Below, in pieces: positions 13,001 through 28,000 of a stretch of 64,000 nucleotides of DNA. Within the stretch, counting starts at the first letter, position 1. Each line of letters begins with the position of its first letter. The stretch lies in contig NC_092581.1 in assembly GCF_037975245.1 (NCBI RefSeq), positions 17,909,303 through 17,973,302 of the forward strand, written 5' to 3'. The notes under the pieces were generated by a model. It worked only from the letters and a program-made list of their open reading frames with translations. It had not been told where the DNA came from and ran no database searches. Both the position numbers and the translations under genes were made by a program. The DNA comes from Apostichopus japonicus. Its lineage: Eukaryota > Echinodermata > Holothuroidea > Aspidochirotida > Stichopodidae.

Positions 13001-16000
13001 CATAATTATATACAAATAAATTTAATTTAAAGTTATGAAATACATTCTGGCCGTTTTAAAGATGATTTTATTTCCTACGATCCTCTTCAGAGCCATATCT
13101 GGATGATATGTTCACAGAGCAGATTCTTGGCGTAATCTACCAGACTCTACAAGCTGCTCATCAGGAACCTCACAGCGATGAGGCCAAAATCAGGACCGTT
13201 AATCTGATATGTGATGTTGCTGCTAGTTTTTTCAGTAGTGTGAAGGTAAGAACAATCACAGGTTTCACATTTTATTGGTTCAAGTAATTCTACGGTATAA
13301 AGCTGCATGAATAATCCCTGGTACCAGTTATGAAAGCTTATGGACTAGGTACTTTGTGTCAATGTACCTCTCATTTAGCAAAGCTAACTTAAAGAGAATA
13401 ATTCAGTAATTTCAATTGTTTTATATAGCAATGTCATTGTTATTATTGCCCTGCAAGCTAAAATATTGCTGGAATATTTCTTGTTATGTCTGTTTCAACT
13501 TTGCTTGATCTTCTTGCTCAAACCGAAAGTTAATCCAACTTTGAAAGATTTGCATGATATGATAAGTCTGTTATAAGGGTTATCTTAATATCATCAAGTC
13601 AGTTTCTTCGTTATAACATGAAATCAGCTGTTCTTTTGTTTTCTAATTTGTATGCAAGTTTCCTTTCTTTCTCTCTTGTTGCATTCAATAGACCTGTGTC
13701 CACATGCCAGCTGCTGAAGATTTACTGTTGGCGCTATTTCAACTTAGCTCTCGGAAAGATTTTCAGTGTTCCTGTACGTAATGGGTATACCCATTCTAAA
13801 TCTTAATGATGGTCATTTGACGGAGATGCGGCAGATTTAAATAAAAACTAAATAAAAAAAACAGATTGTTCCTAACATCTGATTAAATTTTTAGCCACAT
13901 CGTACTACTTTAAGGAAAAAATTAATACTTCCTCTGTAAAAGTTACAGTCTAATATATATTAAATTGTAGTGTAGGTACTACTACATTATTGAATGATAT
14001 CCCTGTACACTTAATGTCAAATGTCAATGTCATTTCATGTCAATGTGAATTCTATGTGTATCCATACTCATGCTGTTGTACTTGTACTACAAACCTGACA
14101 TAAGGGTTTCAGTAAAATGTACAGAAGAACAGACGAACTCATGCTGTAACTTGAAATGTCTGTTTATCTTTCTAAGATTCACTGAGAAGAAAGCTTGATA
14201 AAGCCTGGACAAGTGGAGTCGAGGGATTGGTCACTACAACCGGTGGTTTCCTCAAAACTAGTGGATTCTTTGACAAGGTATCAAAATGGATCAAGAGTTA
14301 CCTCTTTCAAAAGAAAGGACAGCTAGGAAGGTAATTTGTTGAATTGTAAGATTTTTCTACTACAGAGTGACAGAAAGGGGTAGATAGAGGAGGGGGGGCG
14401 GGGGTTGAAAGAGCCAACAAATGTCAAGTATGATATGAAATATATCTGGTTATGTATCCAATCTTTGCTAAGCTTGTATACAGAACTGTTTTCTAATATT
14501 AACCTGCCTGACATAATTTAAATTGTATTTACGTTTGGTAGTTTTTAATTTACATTTCCCTCTTTTTTTCTTTATACAGTATACAAAGTCTAGCCAAAGC
14601 CACTAGTATCATTTGCCAAATCCTTTATAAAAATCTACCCAGTTCTGATGATAAAGAAGAGGAGCTTCTCCCTGTCTCTAGACATGGGGAGGACGGGCAT
14701 CTCCCATCCTCTGAGGAGGAAGGTAGCCATCTTGCCTCCAATGCTGTCCTTGAGACGTTCATTAAGATGGTTCTCAGCACAGAGGCAGAACTACAGGAGT
14801 ATGCAAGCCTACTGAATGATCAGGTATAACAAGGGTTCTAGTCTGTTTTGTTATCTGTGTGTTTAATGTGTAAATGTATGTCTGTTTTAATGTTAACCTC
14901 TTTTTCTTACTTACAAGTCTCCACAAATGAATAATGGAAAACTGACTGAGAAATTTTCAAATTCCACAAAAATGGAAAAGAGCAAAGACGTTTTCTACAT
15001 TCGATGGATTATGCAATGTCGATTCTTAGTTTGAGTAAGGACCCCTGAGACTACTATGTAGGTGATAATTTAGATTTGCAGCCTCCATAGCTTTCTATCG
15101 AGGATTTAAAGAATGCTACAAATACGAATACCATTGCTGAGTCATGATGTTTGTCCTGCACTGTAACTTTTTATGGAAGTCATTTGTTCAATTTGTGATT
15201 AAATTTTGTGGTTAAATATGGCTCTGAATGCAACCAGCAGCAATTAATATTAAATTATACAAGTTGTGGAATTGCCAAGCACTATGCAAATGATGTGCAG
15301 GTGAAAGGTCAAAGGTTAGATGCATGAGTAGTCTTGACAGTATTGTATGTTCTGTAAATTTGTCAGTATTTCACAAAGTGTATATATGGGCGGGGGGGGG
15401 ATGCTTAACTCATATTTACTGTTATTGCAAGTAAAGATAAACAACTAACTTTTCACATTTTTCTTTTCTCACCAGAATTTTACGACGTTACTCTTGAAAG
15501 GGTCAATGACCTTTGACCCATCTCATCTCTTTCCTACTGATTTGCATAACACTTCATGCTACATCACACATGCCCTATTTGTTGGGGAATTGTTAAAGAA
15601 CTTGTCTCAAGGTAAACAGGTTATAACCTCTTTTAGAACCATACTCAGATTTGATATTCTCCTTGACTGGTATCTTGAAGGGTGTGAAGACTCGCGCACA
15701 AAGAAGCGTCTCATGCCGTTTATCTGACCTAGTTTCGAATGAGGTGTAACAGAAGTGTTAGACACCATCATCGATCCCAGAAAATACACACACAGCTTGC
15801 TACTGTCGGTAATTAGACACTAGTGTACAGTCAATACATACAGCTATGGTCAATACCCACAACACAGTGTACATAGCAGTGCTGGACATCTCAGGTCTAG
15901 ATAAAAGATAACAAGGTATCACGTTTCATTACTGTCTGCATTTTATAGCGACAAGAAAAAAACTTCACTTGCAAGCAACCGAAAGTTAACTTTTTCAGAG

Positions 16001-19000
16001 CGGGGCACGCGGTTTGGGGCGAGTCTTCAATGCCTTTAAAGTCTTCTATTCCCTTTTATGTTTCTTAGTAGCACAGGACTTAAGTCATTGTATGCACAAA
16101 ATTTTCTAGACTAGTAGTTATAAGAATAAAAATTGGACAGCTTCAACGTGTAGCGTCTAACACATTTCGTATTAGGATTGCTACGGAGAAGGTAAAATAC
16201 TGACCTCGATTGCATTAAATAATGTACCATGCTGCATTTCACATAAAATAAGCAATCACGTTTTATGCAAATGATTCCTATTTAAGACAGGAAAGTATAT
16301 AAGGTTGCAGTTTTAATAACATTTTTTTTGTAAAAATGTGTACAAATAAGGACTGCAGGGAGAAGGTTATTGTTAATGCATGGTATTGTCTTGTTCTTAA
16401 AGCCACACAATAGAACACAGATGTATTTTTCATATAAATCAATTATATTCGGGTGTACACAGATTTTGATTCGATCAAACTTTTTAAAATCTTAAACCGT
16501 TAGTTTCTTATTCTTCATTGTTTTTTTTGTTTTTCATTTTCAGACAAAGTAACTTTTAATGTGCTTAGTTTGCCATCTAGACTCTGTATACAATGGACGC
16601 TTGATATCTCCTTAGCTCTGGTGTGGTGTGAGGTTTCCCTCGGATGTGAAGAAGAGAAGAAAATTGTAAGTAATTTATTTAACTGAAGTCATGCGTTTCC
16701 GTGTTTACAGTTTTCACTCTCTAATGGAAAGTAATCTTATATGAGGAAATAAATTAAAAATCTGGAGGGCATTTGCTCATGCTTTGAAAAATCATTCCAT
16801 AAACCAGTATTTTAAAGTTTCCAGTCCATGAAAAAATTCATGAAAAGCTAAACGTTAAAGTAAATTTGGTATATCAGTTTTCGATTAAGCAGTGATTCAA
16901 CATAGCTTGTCTGTGATGAAGAGAAATAGTGACAAAAAGTGTCTTTGGAGAGCATTTGTTGACTTTGTGTCAAGTTTAGTAGCTGGGAGTTAAGACTCAA
17001 AAGCAGGAATTGGAAATTGACTTTGCATCCAGCATCACACTACGAAGTGTACACAAGGCTGACAATATCAAACTGGAACAAATTCAGCACTACAATAAGG
17101 AACAAATGTGCAACATAAATCAATGTTAACAAGGACATTTGAGATTACAGCATACCCTTTGTTTTTCGTTCAATTCAATAAGCACAGCTGTTTTCTATGT
17201 TTTTCTTGCTACAAACTTGACTCAGATTGAATGAAAGATATCAGTATTATTTATTATATATTTATCACTGAAACTTAGAAGTCCAACCTTGAATCCTGTT
17301 TCAATATTCTGGAACAAGATGTGGAAAGTTTCTTAGCGTGACCCAAATTCAGTCAATTCTTAGAAGTTTACCTGAACTATTAGTAGATAAATCCAGCTCA
17401 TTATTGTTATTATTAAAGCTCCTTTCAGTTCAAGAATTGCGTGATTAGTCTTGTTATATCTTGCGTATCTTCGTTGATATCTTTATAGCGATATCCAGTC
17501 GACCAACTTAACCAAAGAGGACCCCAGATTTCCCTTCAGTCCATTTCTGAATTAATCTCTGCTCTGTCCAGAGCGGTCAAGCTGCTGACTTGCGAAGATT
17601 GGAAACAACTCTTGGTGATAGCCAAAGACAGGTGAGCTGGAAATGTTAAACAAAATCGAAAAAATTTGCTTTGTTCCTGAGAGCACCTCTTCTTGAGTAT
17701 TTTGTATTGTGAGGCATTGCAATCGATGACTCCACCCACATAAGGCACACAAATACAAGAGGAAAGCCTCTCAAATTTTTCTTTTGTTTTTTTATGGATA
17801 AATTCTGTGTTTTCTGGGGAAGAAATATTAAGAATGATAACCATCTGAAAAGATTAAACCAAAATTGCAAAACTTACAAGTTACTGATTACAAGCTAGTT
17901 CTGAGGAACGACGAACCATCAGAACAGGCGCCCAGGACAGTTCTAAGTAAACATTGCACTAACATTCAAGCATCTTGAGTTCTGATTGCTGTAATTAAAC
18001 ATTACAGCAAACAATTGATCTGTATCACCCATCAGAGATGGATAAATGGAATGTATGATGGACGTGACGTGAAGTGCTTGGAAAGTTAATTTAGAGGCCA
18101 TGCAGAATGGGAGGGAAAGAGATAGTGGAAAGTAAGCGGTAAAGATTAAATAAGGGACATCAGTATTGGCCAAAGTGTTTGACATTCAATAAATTGCAGG
18201 CAGTCTGCCTTCTTAAGTATTCTCCTGAAGGTCCTATACCCCACAAATTAGTTTCCCTGACATCTAGGAATGTTCAGTGTGCTCATGAAATATTGAATGC
18301 CAAAAGGTTCTTGTTCTTATCAAAAGGTAAAGTTATCATTGCCCTTTGTTTTCTTATTCTATTGATATTCAAACTGAACAGTATTAAGGTCATCCTATTG
18401 AAATAGTGTTGTCAAGTATCAAGTCTGTCGTTGGACATTGTTAGGACACTGTTAGCAAATTGGTGGCCTCAGTTTGTTTCTGTCCAATGCAAGCAATCAT
18501 TGTGGGCTTAATCTATCGATAAATTGGTCAGAATGGGTAATTAGTGTGATCTCTCCATTCCATTTTGTAAAACTTGCACGAGAAGAATCTTTTGTTTAAC
18601 GTCTTCCTTCTTATTGTTTTGTTTAGAACCAAGGAGAACGGTCTGGCTGAATTCCTTTCCTTTCGTAATCTGTTACGAGATTCGCCATCTTCGACAAATC
18701 TGTCCGGTGCAGATGTTATCACGATGTGTGGAGGATTTGATAGGTAAGTTGCTCTGACGGCCTCTAGCTAATAGCAGCTACACACCACAACACTTACACA
18801 TTATGTTAATTACATTACATCATTAAGATCACAGCCAATGAGATTCTTCTTCTCCTTCTTTTTGTTTTAAAGGTTAGCGACTTTATCGAGTCTACAGGAG
18901 CTTCAGATGTTGGAGTGTATCCTTTCGTTTGTACCTGATCCACAGGTGTTACTGCAGTGCCATACGGCTGTGCTGATGACCACAGACCCACTAAACACCA

Positions 19001-22000
19001 GTCTCTTAACAGGTAAATATTGGCAGGAATAACAAAGAATGAAACAGTGTTATGAAAATGGAATGAGCAGATCCTCTCTGTATGGGAGATGAACAATAAT
19101 TGACATCTTAGGCAAACTGAAAAGAAAGATAAAAAAAAGCAAGAAGAAGATATTTCACCTTTATTCCAAAAAGGGAAAAGGTAAAAAAAAAAAAACATCT
19201 TTTACCCCTAGAGATACAGTGGTTGTAATCTTACGGAAAGTATGCATGCAATTTTGAGAAAGGCCTGTGTTATTGTCCGTCATCATTCTTCCAGAGTATA
19301 GAAATAAAGTGCAGATAACGATTCCTCTCACGTTTTGTAAATAAGCAATACTAAATTTAAAAGATTTACTTTGTTCATTCAATCAACAAGGATTGCAAAC
19401 AATGCAAAGGATGTTTGAACAGGGACAAGAGGTTGCTTTCTTTATACTTATAACATTCTCAAATGTCAGATAATAGATATAGTTTTAGCATTTTCTACAT
19501 CTTTTATCTTGTAGAAGCATTCTTCAGTCTGTCAGCCATCAGTTCATGCATCCCGTTTATATCATCGGAGGAGGAGGAAGAGACAGGTGAAGTGTTTGGT
19601 ACCATCCTCACCTATCTGATACAGTTGAGAGATACACCGGAAGACACAGAAACTCTGTATCTCTTTGAATGGTGAGAACAAACTGTGGTACCTTAAAGGC
19701 ATTGAAGACTCCCCCCAAACCGCGTGCCGCCATCTCAAAAAGTTAACTTTCCGTTGCTTGCAAGTGACGTTTTGTTCGTGTCGCTACAAAATGCAGACGG
19801 TACAGTAATGAAACGTGATACCTTGTTATCTTTAGCTGGACCTGAGATGTCCATCGCTGTATGGTTTGTACACTGTGCTGTGGGTATTGACCGCAGCTGT
19901 ATGTACTGACTGTACACTAGTGTCTAATTACCGACGGTAGCAAGCTGTGTGTGTGTTTTTTCTCGGATCGATGGTGGTGTCTAACACTTCTGTGACACCT
20001 CATTCCAAACTAGGTCAGATTACCGGCATTAGACGTTTCTTTTTGCACGAGTCTTCACACCCTTTAATACACTATCCATACTTATTTGTTATCGTTATTA
20101 ATAATGTCTATAATCTAACGACAGGGTGTATTCATGTTTAACCATCGGTCAGTTGATCCTGGCAACCGTATGGCCAGGTCTATATTACTCTAGCGAAGAA
20201 CCTACATGGCATAATAATCAGGCATGTTGCATGTGGTCATTAATTATTAACTATTATTCATTTCCTTATAATTTTTTCGATCCTTTCATGTATCTTTATG
20301 TTTTTGTTCTACTATGCTGTATTTTTGTACTCATTTGGTTTCTTGTAAAGCGCATTGAGACTGTCGGTACAATGCGCTATATAAATAAGTATTATTATTG
20401 TTATTACTTCTTTATGTTGGTCCATACAATGAGATTGTATAATAGCTATGTCATAACACTCAACAATGAGTCCATTCCTGTGTCTACTTTAATATATTTC
20501 TCTACTTCAAACACTTTTTCTGCACCACCAATTTATAAAACAGTCATAATTAACAACACATGCTTTTAAGAAGGCTTTGTTCGCTCATTACACAAGAAGT
20601 GAGTTCTGTCCACCAATGAGGAAGGAGATGTCCGTCTGCTTATTTTCATTTGTTCAATCCAGTATAAATATAAAATATTTATAAAAAGGAGTACAAACAT
20701 TACATATATTAATATAAACAATGTTAAGATGTTAAAATGATATAAGATTCAGAAAAATACTCTAAATCAGAGGATTCCAAAGCTTAGATCGAAAGAATAT
20801 TGCAGCACGATAGATAAATGAGCTTAATTCTGATTGGTATTTTTAATTCCTCAGTTCTTTGGATGAAGCCAGCTCCACGTCCATCCTCATCAACCTTAAG
20901 GTGATGCAGCTCATAAGAAACATTGTCAACCTCTCACCGTCATCTCTGAAAGCAGAACATTGGGACTTTGTGATGTGTTCTATTGTGTCCTGGTGTCTGG
21001 TACGTGACCTCTCAATTTTCGTCTTATCCAGCACATGATAAACAATTCTTCAAAAAGTTTGCACTTTTCAAGGAATATTGCCTGATTTAGAGTTCTCACC
21101 ACTTTCTGATTGTCACACCTGAAATTATTTTCACTTCAATGAAACCTACATCTGCTGCAGTATTTCTCAAGGAAGTGTTTTGATCCCGTTCCAAGTAGAA
21201 TCAGACATTTATCTTAAGCAAACTTGATGTAAGATTGAGTAGCGCAATGCATCATGACTTTAGTAAGAACGTTAATTCCACAATATGCGACCCTTGGCCA
21301 GCTTTTAAGTAACATGCGCATTTGTCTGTTTCGTCGGAGGCCATCTTATTCTGGATAAACGTTCAGAAAGTTCCTTCCGTAACTGCAACTGTGCTAAAAC
21401 TGATTTCCTTTAAAGGCAAATAAGCAGTTGTTACTTCTTCAATGCTTTTTTTTTACATTGACATTGCAGTACTTCAAGTTGCATTGTACATTTCAGTTAA
21501 TATTTTGGCAAGCTGTTACTTTAGTCCATGTCATAAGTAACTGAATCAGAAAGGGAAAACAATTCTAATAAAAAGAATGTTAATTTACAAAATATGAGGA
21601 AAGGCTTGACTTATAACATTCCCATCTGAAGACTTATTTTAATTAAATTTGCAGGTTACCTATATAACAAAGTAGTTCAACATGGAGAAGACAAAATACA
21701 CAACTAATTTTAAAATATATCTAAAATCCAAATTTGTCCTGCTTAATACATACATATTCTTTCAAATAGCATATTTCTATTGTGAACATTCAGAATGGTT
21801 TTAAAATGAAAGTAAAAGTGGTCTTCTCTGTTGTGGATTTCTAACACTGTTTCAATTTAGAGCTGAGATGAGAGGTATCTAAATTATTGTTTTTTCTCAG
21901 AGATGTAATTTTATCTCTCTCTCTTTAGACTTGCACAGAGAGCCTGCTTCTGGAAAGAACAGAATTACACGTTTCTTTCAATACTGCTGCATTCAACTTG

Positions 22001-25000
22001 CTAGCAACGGTTGCTAGCCTGATGTCAAAGGTCAAATCAACAGATAGTGCATGTAAAGATGTTCCTCCAGACTTGACAACAGAATGGGTGGAATTTTTCG
22101 CTGGAGGAATTTTTGATGCCCTTCTCCCTTCGTATGTTCATTTTGTTGGTAAGTGTGTCAATGTGAATTATCTTCATTCAATTTTCTTTCAAGCAAGTTT
22201 TCTAATGGACTAGCCTCTACCCCCTTCCTATCTAGGCTCATACAGCCGAAACTCTTAGAAAATTTCTTCTGCCTTTACCGACGACATTTGAGAATGGCCA
22301 TACCAAGGTGCACTTGTCCTCTGTTAATTTCAATTGTTTATATTTATCAAATTTATTTCCATCCTTTACATAATTTCTTTTAATTCTTCATTTTAATTCC
22401 TGTGAAAATGAAGCATTTGATTATTGCAACATGTCATTTGGTGACGTTACTGTATATTGAGGATACAATGTCTTTTGTTAAGTGATTACTGGTCAATTCA
22501 TGATGTTGAATAATAATAATAATAATCAGCAGTTAATGTTACGAAGCTTAAGCGACCATGAATGTGGGAGAGGCTAATGGATTATAACTTTCATATCGGT
22601 TGGCTTCCAATTCAACATTTTAACTCAAATTTGGAATATTTCAATTTAGAAAGTCATTTCAGATGGGAAAAATGTAGATTGCTCTCGAATGAAAAACCCA
22701 CTTTACTATGACTTGGCCAGGCATTGAACCCCAAACTTCCCAATTGATAAGCCTCATTCAAATGCCACCACCTTTATTCACATGGCCACAGTACTGCTTA
22801 AATTTGGCATATTGACAGTGGCAAAGATTGATTCAATCGGAAAAAAGATCTTGCCTTCTTTGGATAAATGATAAATTTGTTTAGTATTGTTCGTTCATTC
22901 TTATTTTCAGAACATCAGAAAGAAACATTGCCTACATCTGAATTGATCTTACTGAGGTCCTTCAGCTCAGCTATATCACATGCACCTGTAGAACAGGTCA
23001 AAGGTCATAGTTTGCCAGCTAGACTCATTCCAGACTTTCCATCATTTATACCAGAAGAGATGCAGACACTTCTCAATACTCTGTCTGATCTCCTGGAGTT
23101 AAAGGATAGAGGAGTTGTGATTGCTGCATTCAAGATCCTTCAAAGGTAGATTCAAATGTTTTATACTTGAAAATACTTTCATTGTAACAGCTAATCATTT
23201 CCAAGAATATCTTTCGGCAACATAAGTGTAATAAAGATTGATTGAAATGTTAGCATTTTAAATGAAATGGGTGTTTTCATAATAAAGATCGCAAACTGGC
23301 ATATGAAAGGATGAGGCCAATAAGAATAATGTTGCTAGCCATGCGATACCAGTCACCTAAGGTACAAAAACTGTCCCCACTCATTCACTCTGTCAACTTT
23401 GTATGAGGAAGATCCTTCCTCCATACCCCCCCCCCCATCCCACCCTCTCAAAAAATAAGAATAAGCTCAATGTAGTGGTTACAAATTTATTAAAATGGAT
23501 TAATTTTTACCACCACTACATTTAGCATAATTTGTCTGTATTATTATTATTATTATCGTGGGTAAATTCTTCCTGAACATCTGCCAAGGGTCCTCTTCAT
23601 ACCTGTGTTCTCCATGATTGTGTAGTTATCATCTCAGTAGACTCAGTGCAACACTGTTCAGCTTTATCTTCATACCTAGTCTCCCTTGAGTGGTTACCTA
23701 TTGCAATTGCGAAATGGGTTCGTTATGTTTACATTTGCTTGATGTAAGTTTCACTTAAAAGTGTAAAGATTTAAAAAAAAAAAAAAAAAAGATTAGTCAA
23801 ATAAAAATGATAAGATCTTTGCGTCTTGCTATGGTGTCTCAATCTTGATACTTGTTTCACCCGTTTTGATTGTCAATGTCAAAATTAACTTCCTTTAATT
23901 CACGAATGGACATCACCAATCTCTGTGTTTGTCTTGTCTTTCTGCTTCTTGTTATACTTCTTTATATTCCTTTACATTTTAGGGTAATGGCTGACTTTGC
24001 TCAGTTTTACGAGAAAGGATCTAAGAAAACATCAGACAGCGTCAGCCTAGAGGACGAAGAGGTTGTTATGTAAGTATGGTAATTAGATGAATATTCAGTG
24101 GTCAATGTGAAACATCAGCCATCTCCTAAGAAAGCCGATCAGGAAATCAAAGTGGCATGAACATTTCACATAGATACTCAAAACAGTAATCAGGGATTTT
24201 ACTCAACTTCAACAATCACTAAGAATAATCAAGAATCAAGAATAATTGAAATATCAAACAGAAGCACAAACTGTACTCCAGTGATAGAAGCTTTCATGCT
24301 TTGGCAAGTTGTCATACTAAATTGCTATGTTGCTAACTTGTTTCAATATGGTTGCTAAAAATTCAAATTGTGTGTAGATTTCCTAACTTATGAAGAAATA
24401 TCTGAAATTGAACAAAATGAAACACAGCAATGTTGTTTATTATAATAGATTAGATTTTACAGGTAAATGAACACAAAATGTCATGTCAGTCCACAGTGGT
24501 ATCAGTGAATGAAGTTATCTAACTACATCAAACTACCAGGATTTCATGTTTTAAAATTTTTATTTGATTTCATTTTGTTTGTCATATTAGATTTAACAGG
24601 TAATAAACTACCAGGATTTCATGTTGTGCATATGTTGTTTATGCAGTCAAAGTCCTGCATTTACCTTTAACATTTGTTACTGTTGTTATTATTTTTCTCA
24701 TGTCTCTGTTTTGTTTAAAAAAATTTTTTTTCATTCTTAGACCGCCTCCTAAGCCGCTTTTAGACATCATAATCCAGTCTGAATCCATCCTGGAGGAATC
24801 TGTAGGAGACGTCCTCGTCGGTGAATACGTTCCAGTCAATGAAACCAGTGATATTTATCACATCTGCTTACAGTATCTGCTCTCCTGGGATCTTGTACTC
24901 TGCTTGTTTGAATCAACTAAGACAGAGGTCTGTTTTCGATTTTATCTCATTCTACTCAATTCTGAGTTCCTTCAAGCATCCTCCTCCTCCTCGCCCTCCT

Positions 25001-28000
25001 CCTCCTTGTGGTTGTCATCATCATTGCTCAAACATTGCAGTGGTAATCCAAAAGGGGGTTAGGTGAATGGTAAATGGTCACGTGGAAAACTTACCTCATC
25101 AAAGTTGCAATTTTATATTGCAATGTATGTATGTATTTTAGATCCACCTGCAAGCAGGAACTCGCGAAGAAGCCGTCATTGGCTTATCAAAGCCGCAAGC
25201 TGACCGAAGTCAGTCTCTTAGATTCATATTTAACGTCCATGATTATGAATTGTCAATTGTCAACAACTCTGTAACTGGACGACATACATTAATCTTGGAG
25301 TGACTCGAAATTGGGACCTTATGATTGGAAGGCACGGGTCATATTTTATAAGTATTAGTACATCAACAATGGAAAACTGACTTGGTTTAATCTGTTTAGT
25401 TTTACTTGCTTAGGTTTGGATGAAGTTTCCATGGCGATATTATTTTTTTTAAATCTGTTATAGGTTCGGGCAGAATTTGCTGCCTACCTGAAGAAAACCA
25501 ATTCCTTGTCAACTTTGCTGAAAACTCTCTTCAAGTTGATGCCAACAAATCCAGCTATTCAGACGACAAGTTCACCATCAAAGAAGCAGGGCAAAGGGCC
25601 CTCCACACTCTTCTCGGAAACTCTTGACCTCAAAGTTCAGGGTAAGTTGATGGAAAAAACAAAAGCTAAATATGACTAAATTATTACGTTGCATTTTAAA
25701 GAGTTCAATTTTGTTTATTATTCATAACATTTATGATGTCATTGATCAAACTTCTTGGAGTAACTGAGCTAATTTATTTGTTAAATTGTAGGATATTTTA
25801 CCAATATGTCAAAATCAATATATGGTGTTGATGCAACAAGAGTGATGCTCTTTTGAGTCACGTCAGACAAAGGTTATTTGTAAATTATCATATTCTCTGC
25901 AGTTTTTACTTATATAAGGTTAAGATTCATATTCATATTAATATTAATGAAATTCATAATGTTTAATTTCTTATTTCATGTATTTTTTACCAAGATATAA
26001 AACAAGTGCGTAACATGAGCAATATTTACTGGTCTTCTCCTATCTTGACAAAGGATTGTTGGATCTCAGAAGATAAAATCCATGTTTGGGGAACAGAGTG
26101 GGGGAAGGGACAGTACTTTGGAGGTGGAATCTTTATCTTCAATTAAGTCTCTCCTGTAAATTGGACTTTTTGAGCTAAGAACAGAAATATAGATGGTAAA
26201 ATATTTTGATGACATTTCTTGTATTCCTAAAGTGCATTTCCTGCTTCCATCCTCTAATCAGCACTTCATGCTAATCCTAAAGATATCCAGCATCTGGCAA
26301 CATCTGTCTACCAGCACGCATTGCAAGTCATGCCCGCCTTGATAAGGCAGTGGTGGTCTAATCAAGACCGCAGGATAGCTAATCTAGTGGAAAGGTGAAA
26401 TAAACAATCTTTTTTTTTCTACTCCATTTGCCTCTCCTTTCTCCTTCCCTTCCCTCCCCTTGCCTCCCCTTCTGTGTCCTCTCCCCTTCCCTTTCCTCCC
26501 CTCCTCTTTCCTCCCTTCCTCTTTCCCTGCCCTGCCCTCACCCCTTCCTTTCCATCTCCTCCTCTCCTCCCATCTCTCCTCCCATCTCCCCTCTCATCCC
26601 TTTCATCCCATTTGCCTCTCTCTCCTCCCCTTCCCTCTCCTTGCCTCCCCTCCCCTCCTGTCTCCTCTCCCCTCCCCTATCCTTCCTCCCTCTTTCCCTG
26701 CCCTGCCCTCACCCCTTCCCTTCCCTCTCCTCCTCTCTCCCCTCTCCTCCTCTCTCCCCTCTCCTCCCCTTTCCCCTCCCCTTTCCTCCCCTCCTCTTTA
26801 CTCCCTCTTTCCCTGCCCTGCCCTCACCCCTCCCCTTCCCTCTCCTCCTCTCTCCCCTCTCCTCCCCTTTCCCCTTCCCTTTCCTCCCCTCCTCTTTACT
26901 CCCTCTTTCCCTGCCCTGCCCTCACCCCTTCCTTTCCCTCTCCTCCCATCTCCCCTTTCACTCCCTTACCTTTATCATTTTCAGATGTAATTGCATCTGT
27001 TTGTGCAATAGTTTGTAGTGGAAAAAATTGAGTATCGTTATTTATGTTTTAATAGTAGTATAATAAAAATGCAAGCAAAAGTTGCATGATTGGTCAACAA
27101 AACCACCTAGAATAAAACATTCTTTTGTTTTTCTCTCCTCTATCAAGGTATACCACGTTATATGTGTCCCCGCTTCTTTCATCTGTGGAACTGAAAGGAG
27201 TAAACGCTTCTACTCAAACCTTTGACAATATGTCGGTGGTTGCCAGAGTTATCACCAGGGAGGTCATTGCGACCTATGCCCTTCAAGATCTTTCCATAGA
27301 GTTGGTGATCCTCCTCCCTACAAACTACCCCTTGGGGATCATCACCGTTGAGAGTGGGAAGAAGATTGGGGTCAGTGCTGCTCAATGGAGAAACTGGATG
27401 CTCCAGCTAACCACATATTTGACTAAACAGGTAAATGTTTGTCACAAAGATCAAGTAGTCCATAAAATGCAACAATCTTTTATTTATTTATTTTGTAAAT
27501 GCCTGGGGGGGGGGGGGGGGTGAACAACAACTTGCAGTTGGGAAATTCAAGTAGGACAATTTGCTGTTTTGTACCATGTTTAGAATGTTGGTATTCTTTC
27601 CCCCCAAAAAAGAAGAAGTTGGGGGAAAAAAGTAGCTGATTGTGTTAAAATTTAGAGTTGTGTGCTGCAGGAAATGATTTAGGCCGAATGGAAAGTGTTA
27701 TGGAACTTGTGGTTTTTGTCAATTTCAAGCAAAAGATGACAGATCCACTATAAATCCAGTGTTAAAAATCGGTGTAACATAAAGGGTCTGCCTGATGTTT
27801 TGATTCTAACTGGATCTTACTCAACTTACTATACAGCTTTTGGTTGTTCTGTGTTTCTGCGTTTAGGTCATTTTCTACTTATTTTGTTTTAGATTTAAGC
27901 TTTTGTTGGACAAGATGTCAGGTTCTATCCAACCGACTGAAAATGGATTTGAAATCTTGAGGAGACCTTGTGTACTTTATGTAAATCTATTCAACTTCAC

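Larger units (their letters stand above)
4078..15611 (+). other. LTN1: LTN1 exon map, coding exons 1-15
   Basis: Coding exons: 4078-4116, 5612-5815, 6247-6345, 7035-7321, 7774-7954, 8706-8879, 9431-9621, 10179-10323, 10933-11832, 12342-12519, 13091-13245, 13692-13773, 14177-14330, 14580-14823 and 15476-15611. Each has an AG acceptor and a GT donor, and the phases agree across every junction. Exon 9 is exceptionally long (900 nt, exactly 300 codons). It encodes a charged linker, rich in Lys, Glu and Ser, between helical segments. Confidence 0.9.

Noticed and set aside
26428-27031. Three overlapping 176-196 aa Pro/Ser/Leu-rich open frames
   Set aside because: They lie entirely in the polypyrimidine tract, where stop codons cannot occur. 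Low complexity, all three frames open, and no splice logic.
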